DNA of 47,353 bases from contig WPDH01000115.1 of NCBI GenBank assembly GCA_019137255.1, forward strand, positions 1 through 47,353, written 5' to 3'. The position numbers and the translations under genes are program-made. Within the stretch, counting starts at the first letter, position 1. Every line of letters begins with the position of its first letter. Below, in pieces: positions 1 to 8,376 of the stretch. The notes under the pieces are model-generated. The model searched no databases. It saw only the letters and a program-made list of their open reading frames with translations, and was not told where the DNA came from. The DNA is from Corinectria fuckeliana (lineage: Eukaryota > Ascomycota > Sordariomycetes > Hypocreales > Nectriaceae).

Positions 1-775
1 AGCTATTATAATAATAAGACTATAATAAAGCTATAATACTAACAGCTAAGAAATAAATATATTAATAAATCCTAGAAAAAATATATATTAGTAATATATT
101 TAAGACTTAAAACTAATATAAGCCTAATAAAAAGCCTAAAAAAAAGCTACTTATAAAGATATTAAAAAGAGAAGAAAAAAAGAAAGATATTATAGTCTAA
201 AAGACTAAATAATAAATAATAAAAATCTATATAACTACTAATAGCTACTAACAGCTGTTAAGTGTTAAGTTTATACTAGCTTTTAGCTATTAATAACTAT
301 ACTACTAGCTAACTTATTAATAGCTAGCTAACTTACTAACAGCTAGTTTTACCTACTTAAAATTTTAAGCTTTTAGCTATAACTATAAAGTAACTTAAAC
401 TTACCTAGCTAATATAATCTTAATACTTAACTATTCTGCTCTTATAGCAGATTAAATACTTAATATTTAGTTAACTATTTCTCTCTTTTTTACCTCTTTT
501 TTTCTTTTTTTATTTCTTTTATTTCTTTTCTCTTTTTTCTTTTTCTCTTTTTTTAACTTTTTTTCTAGCCTTTTAGAAAATAAAATAACTTTAGTCTTAG
601 TAAAAAGACTATTTACTTATATATAGTAATAGTATAAGAGGCTTAACTTAAGTTTACTATATAAAAAATATAAGTTTTTATCTAATTTTATAGTTTTTCT
701 TATATCTATATAAAATAAAAGTACTATCTACCTTTTAAGTTTATAAAGTATAAATAAATAAAATAAAATAAATAA
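1..775 (+). repeat. Repeat unit A, copy 1 (heavily RIPed)
   Basis: This stretch aligns along its length with 41633-42392 in the same orientation and, reverse-complemented, with 14845-15291 and 16163-16739. Landmarks shared by the copies are a run of CTA/ACAGCT-type repeats near 230-350, a long pyrimidine-rich tract near 480-570 and an end made of AAAT/AATA repeats. No protein-coding trace is visible. Differences from copy 41633-42392 are overwhelmingly C-to-T and G-to-A, as RIP would give. The unit could be the end of a larger element or a non-autonomous element; I cannot name a family. Confidence 0.75.
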
Positions 776-1860
776 TAATCTTATTACCTCTCTTTAAATT
801 ATATATCTAGTTATTATACTAGACCTTATTTAACCTCTTAATCTTATTTAAAGCTATAATAATAAAAACCTCTTTTAAAACTATAATCTTACTTTTAATA
901 TACCTTTATATAAAGTAAAACTTCTTATTAAAAGTAGTAAGTAAGATAAATTTCTTTTTATTAAGCTTAAAAAATATTAATAAGAGGTTATAAAAGGTAT
1001 CTTTTAAGGCTAAATAGACTATTTTTCTAATAAACTTATATATTTAAGCTATTATATAAGTATTATAATTTTTCTAGCTTAAAAAAGCTTTTTTAAAATC
1101 TTAAATAATAGATAGTTAATTAAAAAGCCTCTTATATATATATTACTTATCTTAAAGTCTTATTTTTTTACTTTTATTATAGTCTTTTTTAGCTTACTAT
1201 TAGTCTTAATAAACTTTTCTAGACTAAGTATTTATAAGTTTAGTATTAGCTTAATCTTTTATTTATCTTAGTCTTTTATTATCTTAAGCTTTTTTATTAT
1301 TAAGATATAAGATATAAAGCCTAACTAGCTTTATAGCTTATTAAGATTAAATAGACTTATTTCTCTTTTACTTAAAAATACTCTTAATAGTTAAGATCTT
1401 TATATTAAAGTCTTAGTAAATATTATTAAGATTTTACTTTAAATTAGGGTTTTTTATATATAAAAGTACTTATATAACCTTTAGTATTTACTATATAAAG
1501 TTAGTTAAAATAAACTAAAATTTTAAGAATTAATAAATTTAATATTAATTATCTTATATATATATAAAGTTTTAAACTTAGCTAGTTACTAAGTATTATT
1601 ATAAATTAATTACTACTTATAAAATAGTACTTTTATAGTTATATATAAATTTAAAGTCTAATAACTTATTTTTATTTAAGTAAGTTATTTTAATTTAGCT
1701 TTTTTAAGTTTTAAAATAATTTACTTTTACTTAAAATTATATTAAAAGAAAGGTTAGAATATAAAAAATCTTATAAAGATATTTTTCTCTAAAATACATA
1801 TAGTTTTACACATAAGAGGCTTATAACCTGTTAATCACACAGATAATAATAAATTAATCT
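776..1860. other. AT-rich RIPed DNA, unassigned
   Basis: Very AT-rich sequence with almost no CA, TG or CG dinucleotides up to about 1780, where composition starts to recover. It contains no open frame of note, and I found no convincing match elsewhere in the window. It is probably a degraded mobile element that abuts the gene island. Confidence 0.5.
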
Positions 1861-1914
1861 ATAATCTGACTAGCTAGCCTAAGAGGGGCGGCGTTGTGAG
1901 CCTTAGGTGCCCTA

Positions 1915-1937
1915 GGTGGTGGCCTCAGGCCACCACC
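1915..1937. repeat. Perfect palindrome at the isochore border
   Basis: Two 11-base arms (GGTGGTGGCCT and AGGCCACCACC) flank a single C. It sits about 50 bases inside the point where composition switches from AT-rich to GC-normal, and just downstream of the stop of the decayed transcription factor. It could be a terminator-like hairpin, a footprint of an element end, or chance. Confidence 0.6.
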
Positions 1938-1939
1938 CC

Positions 1940-2748
1940 TCAACAGAAAGCATGAGGAGGTTCCTGGATCAAAATCGTAATATTGTCACTTTGCTGGATA
2001 TTCCTACGAGCTGTCATCGATTGGCCTGGGACCACATGTGCTGACTGTTGGGTAAAGGTATGAGAATCGAATTCTGTACGATTAGTTATTGGTGCCCCTT
2101 GGGCTGTAGAATTGCCGAAACCTAAAGCTAAATGTCTTTCTGGGAATGTGCTTTTTGGAGAGTCCGGAGAACGGCCCGATCGGTCTGAGAGGCCATCTTC
2201 GCAACTCATTTGGCTCGCCCTGCTAGGCTGACTCCGTTGTATCGGATACACACATGAGATAGATCTTGTCTCGCATCTAGCGCATGGACTGCCTTTATTG
2301 CATTTCTCTTGGGCTTTGGAACATGGCGTGCACGCCTTCGCTGGGTTGTTGCTATCCCAACACGCGGAGGTACAGCCACCTCCCGGGCAGGGTTGTGAGT
2401 GAGGACATGTCGTGTCAAGTCATCACTTCTCGCAACCTTATTTTGGCGAGAACTTGAAAATCATTCCAGTGCAACTTGCAGCTTTGCAAAGGGCTGGAAA
2501 AAGGAACTTGGAAAGTGCAGATATTAGAGTCTGAATATGCAAGCTTACTTCCTGGCAAAGCGCTTTCCACACTCCGAGCGCGTGAATCTCCTAGTATTCT
2601 CATGTTCTCTCTCGTGTCTTTTTAGGTGCTCAACTCGCTTGAAATTCCTTGGGTACTGGGAGTATCGAAAGCTGGACCTAGGAGCAGTACCTTGGACCTG
2701 TCGGTGATCATTTGACGGCTACCCTACCGGGTTTGGCGAAGAAGCCAT
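1940..2748 (-). pseudogene. Decayed C2H2 + Zn2Cys6 transcription factor, truncated
   Basis: Fungal factors with two C2H2 fingers followed by a Zn2Cys6 cluster are DNA-binding regulators of the nucleus. Reading from an ATG at 2748, finger 1 is recognisable (F-x5-L-x2-H-x3-H ending at HEREH), but both zinc cysteines are tyrosine (TAC at 2664-2662 and 2655-2653). Finger 2 starts in exon 1, with its first cysteine replaced by arginine, and ends in exon 2 (NDDLTRHVLTH) across a probable intron at 2426-2548 (GTAAGC donor). The Zn2Cys6 cluster at about 2245-2335 is perfect (C-x2-C-x6-C-x5-C-x2-C-x6-C, starting KACTPCSKAQ) but lies in another frame, so one base appears lost near 2333. An in-frame TAG occurs at 2721-2719. 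The product stops at 1940, about 100 residues past the cluster, so the usual large regulatory domain is missing. Three of the changes (both Cys to Tyr, and the TAG if it was TGG or CAG) fit C-to-T at CpA, as RIP makes. Confidence 0.8.
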
Positions 2749-3493
2749 TGAACAAGCATAACAAAATGGACCATCTCAAACCATTTGGTCAGTAGGGGGG
2801 CTGGCTGCCGGCGTAAGCCCCTCGTCTTTGCTAGAGTAGAGTACCATTATTTGGATCGGGAGACGAAGAGGGGCTGGTGACATGCCCGATTCGATGCTAG
2901 TTCGCCCCAAGCAAAAAGATTATCCGTGGCCGGGAGGTAGTACTGGAGCATCGTCGCTCCCGTCATCCATGCTGCTGCCCCCCTCTCTCCAATAAGTTTC
3001 GAGATACCTCATATGAGAGATGAGCGCAGCAACATAAACAAGACCATCACGCCTTACGTTAAGTCTGAACCAAGTCTGAGACCTAACAATTGAGGCGTGA
3101 TAGGCCTGCTGCCCGCTGATTTGCGGCGAGGAAGAAAATACACGGCACTTAGACTACTCATCAAGATGCCAAGACTCGTTTCGTCAAACTCAGCTTCCAT
3201 TACTTACTTTCAAGGCTTTCTAAGCCAGCTTGGGTAAACTTTTCTAAATACGTAGATGCTATCCCAAACAGGGCTCGTTTATACCTGGTAGTCTATAGTA
3301 CACCTCTTGAAACCTAGCTTCCGACAACTGTACCATAGTTTCACATTGGGGTCTTCTCGAACTGGCATGTTACGTTTTATGATAGATGGATCACGAATTA
3401 CACAATGACAACATTGGTTGGTTTCCAAAGCATCCAGCCATTCCGCCGACACGCTCCACCGTCCTTATCCCAGCTTAACACCATTGCTTTGTC
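2749..3493. other. Intergenic region
   Basis: GC-normal DNA between the start of the decayed transcription factor and the 3' end of the membrane protein gene. I see no coding frame. A small hairpin is possible between ATCACGCCT (3046-3054) and AGGCGTGAT (3093-3101). Confidence 0.6.
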
Positions 3494-3809
3494 TCATTCG
3501 AGATGAATGGGCAGCTTGGCTGCGTCGGACGATGCTGGAGCAGCCCGGCTGCCATGATGTATACTGATTTCGACCGTCTTCTTGATTGAGTTTCCTTCAC
3601 GTGTCATTTCCGTATCTCGACCTTGTCTCTCGAGTATTTCCTGCTTTGACGAAGCTGCTGAAGTGACGCTGTCGACCTCCTGCTCGCATCCCGAGTCTCG
3701 AACTCCGTCCCAGACTGAGAAGGGTGGTGTGCCGTTACCACCTGAGGAATACAGTCTTTCATGTTGAGATGGTCGCCGGTTCGCCAGGCGAAAGGACGAA
3801 CTCTCAGGG

Positions 3810-3845
<36 letters not shown>

Positions 3846-4816
3846 GGATTTCCGTTGTTGCTAGAGAGTGCCAACTTGGAGGCGAGCATGTCGATGCTGG
3901 AGATTGTGTTTAGAATCGGAATGATCTTTGGGTAGGCAGGAAGGCGTAGGGGAAGAGAGATGCCCAAAGAACTTACAAGATCATGACAGGGAATAGGCAC
4001 TCCAAGGTATAGAAGAAGTGATCAATTTGGCTGGTAAGGGTTGTGGCATTTTGCAAAGATGGCTGGAAAAAGTAGATGACGGCCCTCGTGATGCCAATAA
4101 TGGCCAGGGTAGCCAAGCGGATCTCGGTGCTCCGCATCAGGTGTTGGAATAGCGTGGACCTCAGTGAGGCTTCCTGAGAAATCTTCTTGGCTTTCGTAAA
4201 CTTCTTGAGTAAGAAGTAAGCGCTGAGGCACTCGACTAAAGCGATGGAAACAAAGTAGCCGATGTGGAGGCCGTTGATGGTGGTCCTCAAGATTGCTCGA
4301 CCAGCGAGGATGACCCTGACACGAGAAACTAGGATGAAGATTCGGAGGACAAAGATGACGAGGATGAGGAACCAGAAGAGGGCTATAAAGGCCATACGGT
4401 CCCGGTTGCGCAGGATGCGGACTAAGATGGCATAGCTATAGAACGACACGCCTGCTTCTTGAATCTATCGTAGATAGCTCGGGGCTTAGCCATGGCAGTC
4501 AAACAAGAGGGAAGATGAAGCTTGGTTTGAAGCAGCTCAAGTGTTGGCATACCATCCACATGATGTCGGCAACGGCTGAAGCAGCAGCCGAATTTGCCGT
4601 TAGATAGTCGCCAAAGTTGTAGTAGTAGCATAATCCATTAGCTACAGCGACGGTGGCGGACACAACGATGGGGATCACGGAGACAGGAGAAAGACTGGTG
4701 ATGCCAATAACAGTCAGGCCGAAGAGGACGTTTCCGATTCCAATGGCGCTGAGAATCGCCCAGCTAGACTGGAAGTAGACGGTCAGGTCGACCTCGGGCT
4801 GCGGTGAGTCGGTCAT
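3494..4816 (-). CDS. Seven-helix fungal integral membrane protein
   Basis: Three exons (4816-4553, 4464-3977, 3896-3494) give 384 residues with matching phases. Both introns have good signals: 4465-4552 starts GTATGC, and 3897-3976 starts GTAAGT and has a CTAAAC branch point before CAG. I chose the ATG at 4816 because the open frame upstream begins only with TTG. Seven hydrophobic segments can be seen at roughly residues 17-40, 45-67, 75-105, 115-137, 155-175, 205-225 and 235-260, followed by a soluble, charged C-terminal tail. The tail opens with a run of about 12 asparagines (near 268-280) and is rich in Ser, Arg and Glu. The topology is receptor-like, but I see no motif that places it in a known GPCR class, so ligand and role are unknown. 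It looks intact, with no stops and normal composition, unlike the genes on either side. Confidence 0.75.
3809..3843. repeat. TTG trinucleotide microsatellite in a coding exon
   Basis: About eleven perfect TTG units. On the minus strand they read AAC and encode the poly-asparagine run in the C-terminal tail of the membrane protein. Length changes would stay in frame, so the tract can vary between strains without breaking the gene. Confidence 0.9.
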
Positions 4817-5592
4817 GGTCGCTTCAGCGGAAAGCAAATGCAGCAAGACTGGTACAGCGAGCCCCAAACTGGGGCCGCTCGGTCCCAGATACAGTATATA
4901 TGGCTGGAATGATCAATGGGCACATGGTCCATGACGGCCGCTGAGCGAACATAAAGTTGAATTCTGCCTGATTTGTAGCCGAAGCATCACCAAGGACATT
5001 TCCCCCAAAAGGCAACCGACCCCCGAAGACATCCCCCGGTTCGCCTTCTGGGTGGCGTCAAGGCGTGTACGTTACAGGCCAAGTGCTCTAGGGGAATGCT
5101 GCAGGTCTACCATTGCAGCCACGCGGTCTAGATGCGCACCAACGAGATTCATGGGTCGAAATTACCAGACTGATTTGCGGGGTTCTCCACGCTTTCTCCG
5201 GGGAAGGATTACGGTTCGGATTCATGGGGAGGATTCCGGGGGCGGGACCAACCCACGACGCTGCAAGTTGCAAGCTGCAACCACTATTCCAGCATCCAAG
5301 CGAGACGTGCTTGAACAGCCCTGTCGTCGAGTCCTCATTGACTAAGACGGTCCTTGGCAGGCGAGCCGCCATCCCGGTAGGTGATCAGACAAGGTCATAC
5401 ACAGGCAAGCAGAGCACTGAAGGGCTGGACATCCTGGTCTGCGTTATATGCTCGTGGGCTTACTTTTCAGCCCACACTTGATCAGCATAACATCATCTCG
5501 ACAGTGGTTCAGACACCAAACCCTACTTACGTAGTACATCTCTAGCCGCCTCATTCGACTCTGACACTAGCTTACTTTAGCAAGCCGGTTCC
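4817..5592. other. Intergenic region (promoter side of the membrane protein)
   Basis: GC-normal DNA upstream of the membrane protein gene and to the left of the GH127 inversion breakpoint. Open frames of about 100 codons exist on both strands (5052-5481) but overlap each other, show no domain or membrane pattern and look like chance frames. A TATATA stretch near 4893-4901 could serve the minus-strand gene. Confidence 0.5.
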
Positions 5593-6417
5593 GGGGCGAT
5601 TGCCCGCCAAACGTATCCCGGCTGTTTAGTAGCCTCAGAGGTTATCTCTGGGACTACGGTTCCAATGAAGAGGACGTCTTCATCAACGTGCACTTGTATA
5701 CCAGCGCAAAGGTTTTCGTTCAGTGCCAACGGAGCGCCCGTCACGCTAGAACAAAAGTCGAACTGGTCGTAGGAGGGCAACATCATGTTCACACTCTCCG
5801 CTCCGTCGTCGCTGCAGACGACGATTCGTCTGAGACTGCCGGCCTGGTCCAGCGGGTCGTTTGTTCTGGCGCCGTCTCCACAACCAGGCACTGAGGAATT
5901 CAAGAAGGGCTATCTCCGCCCGAGTCCGGAATATACGGCAGGGAACCCGTCTTTCTCCTTGCAAGTCAGCAGATTCCAGCCACGATACTTGTCACCACAC
6001 CGATACACGAACCAGCGTACATTGACGCTCGCCCGCAGCCCGCTAGTCTACTGTGTCGAGGATTTTGACAACCCCTGGAAGCGCAACTACTTCAAAGACA
6101 CGTATCTAAAGATGAATTCGCCTATTTCTGAGAAGAAGTGCACAGATGCAAAGACAGGTGAGGAATCCGTAGCCCTGCAAAGTGTCAATTGGAACATCCT
6201 CCCGGGAACGAGCGGGGCTACTTCGGCGGGCGGGGAAGAAAGCACCGAGGGAAGAGAGTTGATCTTCATACCATATTACTTCAGAGCCAACAGGGGAGGC
6301 GAGGGGCACATGAGAGTTGCCTTGTCAAATGAAGGTGATGTGTCTGGGATTACGTTTCCAGAGAGGGGGGTTGGACAAGCAAACCTGTCAATTAGTGTAG
6401 CAAGATCTCGTGAGTAA
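5593..6417 (+). pseudogene. GH127 (DUF1680) glycoside hydrolase, C-terminal fragment, inverted
   Basis: This is the missing C-terminal part of the GH127 gene whose N-terminal part lies at 6522-7839 on the other strand. Translation opens at the conserved motif with CPPNVSRLF (5601 on) and continues through GGY-like LRGYLWDYG, NVHLYTSAKV, then, after a frame change near 5705-5716, LEQKSNW, TIRLRLPAWS and SPLVYCVEDFDNPW, all typical of the beta-sandwich half of GH127. It ends with TAA at 6415. One in-frame TAG (5770-5772) stands where the family has Trp after NWS; a TGG-to-TAG change is RIP-like. No start codon or promoter is needed to explain it: inverting 5600-6514 would rejoin it in order with the N-terminal part. 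GH127 enzymes are beta-L-arabinofuranosidases acting on plant cell-wall or glycoprotein arabinan. Confidence 0.85.
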
Positions 6418-6521
6418 TCAAACCTAGGATCCTAGAGTCCTTAGCTCCTATCTGCAGCCGGGGAGCAAGAAGCATATGTAGTGTTGTCTCTTGACCTTGT
6501 GGCTCAGCCCCTTGTCGCCCC
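5593..6521. other. Inverted segment with 7 bp inverted repeats at its breakpoints
   Basis: GGGGCGA at 5593-5599 and its complement TCGCCCC at 6515-6521 flank a ~915 bp segment that carries the GH127 C-terminus on the wrong strand. The minus-strand N-terminal reading breaks inside the motif right after TGG TGC GCG TGT T, and the plus-strand reading resumes at TTGCCCGCC. The segment's last ~100 bp (6418-6514) would then be the old 3' flank of the gene. See findings for the two possible mechanisms. Confidence 0.8.
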
Positions 6522-7839
6522 AACACGCGCACCAGAGCCACTCGTGGCGCTCGCTTTTGTCCGAGTCGGAGCTGGCGAGCTGGTCAACGTATGTGAACAT
6601 CTTGCCATCAAGGCTCATGGAGGTCATGACGTTGTTGTACAAGCACAGCTCCATGATATCGGCGTAGTGGCCGTCGAGATCCAGGTGCAAGAGCCGTTCG
6701 GCGAGCATCATGACGGCGATGGAGGCACAGGTGTCCGCATAGCAGCCACCCTCGTCGATCCCCTGAGGGAGAAAGTAATCGATGCCGAAGCCTTCCTACT
6801 GCTTAGTGGCCCCGATACCGCCGGTGAGGTACATCGTTTTGTCTACTATATTGCCCCAGAGTCTGTGCAGCGCTGGGACCAAGCTTCAGAATTGGGCAAC
6901 GATCTTTGGTCGGCCTGGGCCAGATGGACCATGTTGGCAACGGCAGTGAGAAGATAGACAGCTCGGACGGAATGGCCTTCGATGGTAGGCTGCTCGATGA
7001 TGGGAGCATGTGCCTGACTGTACCAATATGTGCGGTTCTCAGGGTACGCATCAGGCCGTAGGCAGGGATGGTCACCTCTCTTCTCCATTTCCCAACCATA
7101 GTAATGCTTGCCGTCTTGTCCATTTGGGTTTCCGCGCTCAGTCAGGAAGTACTGTGCAAGCTCAAAGGCGTCCTCGCTTCCGGTGGCAGAGTACAGACGG
7201 AAAAGAGCCAGCTCGATCTCAGGGTGGCCCGGGTAGCCTTGGGCCTGGCCTGGGCCTGGACCAAACTGCATCCTGATGAGGCCGACGTACCTTTGAACGG
7301 GCGCGATGAGCAAGTCGTTGCGATAGTAACCCCTGTGGGCAATGGCAGCTTCGATGAGATGTCCAGCGTTGTAACTGTCCGATCTCAATCAGCAACACAA
7401 CCTAAACTACCCCATGCGAGGCCCTGATCACTTACAGCTCATGCATATCCCCGAGGTTCGACCACCGCTTGCCGGGTTCAACCACGGTGTAGTGCACATT
7501 CAAATAGCCGTCCCCCTGCTGCGCTGCCCGAATCATATCGACGAACTCGCGGATCGTGCCGTCGATCTCGGCGTCGTACTCATCTGCCAGGAAGCAGCAA
7601 GCGCCCTCGATCCATTTAGCAATGTCACTATCCCAGAAAAGATGGAAGGGAACCGGCCACATCGACTTATCCTCGTAGATTTCGTGCCACTGCAGCTTGA
7701 AGCAGTCGTATCTGCCTGTGGATCGAATCTGGTCAAGCTGGGCGCGGACGGTAGAGCGGGAGACAGTTACTCGTCGGGTCGAGAGTAGCGACTTGCCCGT
7801 AAAGGCCGTCTGGCGAAAGGTTACCTGCGGATGCGTCAT
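6522..7839 (-). pseudogene. GH127 (DUF1680) glycoside hydrolase, N-terminal fragment
   Basis: Probable ATG at 7839 (MTHPQVTF). Exon 1 runs to 7436; an intron at 7375-7435 (GTAAGT donor, CAG acceptor) joins DMHEL to YNAGHLIEAAIAH, a hallmark of the family. GPGPGQ-x-GYPGHPEIELAL, the Q-x-x-x-GHSVRAVYL block, MYLTGGIGA, EGFGIDYFLP (which holds the likely acid/base Glu) and CYADTCAS follow in family order. Decay: a frame change between about 6890 and 6871; an in-frame TAG at 6798-6796 just before EGFG, where Trp is likely (TGG to TAG, RIP-like); and an abrupt end inside the W-x-CAC motif at 6522, after which the frame runs into unrelated sequence to 6448. The zinc-ligand motif usually written YAETCA reads YADTCAS. 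Together with 5593-6417 the original protein would be about 690 residues, normal for GH127. It cannot make an active enzyme now. Confidence 0.85.
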
Positions 7840-8376
7840 GACTAGGAGATTCTGATTAAATGGCGTTCTATGAGCGTCGACAATCGACTTCATATGGCCC
7901 GGACTTCATATGGCCCGTCAGTTGGCCTGCCAGCCCAGCGGGAGCCCAGTGGGAGATGCATTTGAGCTCAAGCCTCCGGTGGGAGCGTTATAATGATCCA
8001 TGTGCTGATGTAGATAGATTCTTGACAGATGGTGTAGTCTATTCGTATGAGACTATGACAGGAACGAGCGGGATGGTGTCTCCCACCGGAGTTCTCGTTG
8101 CAACACCGCGGTAGGGCTCCATCCCGGTGGGCGCTGACTCCACGCTCGGGGGTTGACGCCTTATGAGCCGTCGCCAGAAGGGCTAGAGAAGTTAGAAAAA
8201 AGCAGCTTCATGGGTACACAGGTATCGTGAGTCCTTCTTTGATGTATTCTTTCGTTTATTCATTCATCATCGGAGAGCATGGCGCAGCCCGCACGAGGGC
8301 CCTGGCAGCTACACCAGAATTCCTTCTCTCTCTATCAGTCTAACACAAGCCAGAAAGAATATCCACGCAACGTCTA
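7840..8376. other. Intergenic region between GH127 and the transporter
   Basis: This region holds the former GH127 promoter and the 3' flank of the transporter. Small ORFs here show no recognisable product. It contains the tandem repeat at 7886-7917 and an imperfect nested inverted repeat (CGGGATGG near 8070 against CCATCCCG near 8120, with CCACCGG and CCGGTGG nearby) that could form a hairpin. Confidence 0.5.
7886..7917. repeat. Two tandem 16 bp units upstream of GH127
   Basis: The unit GACTTCATATGGCCCG occurs twice with no spacer, about 50-80 bp upstream of the GH127 ATG. It could have been a doubled operator-like site; each unit includes the palindrome CATATG. Confidence 0.8.

Noticed and set aside
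3046..3101. Small hairpin (ATCACGCCT / AGGCGTGAT) as a terminator or MITE
   Set aside because: Nine-base arms with a 38-base loop and no target duplication; too weak to call as an element.
5052..5481. Overlapping plus- and minus-strand ORFs of about 95-120 codons
   Set aside because: They overlap on opposite strands, have no domain, membrane or splice support, and lie in the promoter of the membrane protein gene.
5593..7839. Two separate, convergent genes at this place
   Set aside because: The two readings are consecutive, non-overlapping parts of one GH127 protein that meet inside a single conserved motif, so one broken gene is the simpler account.
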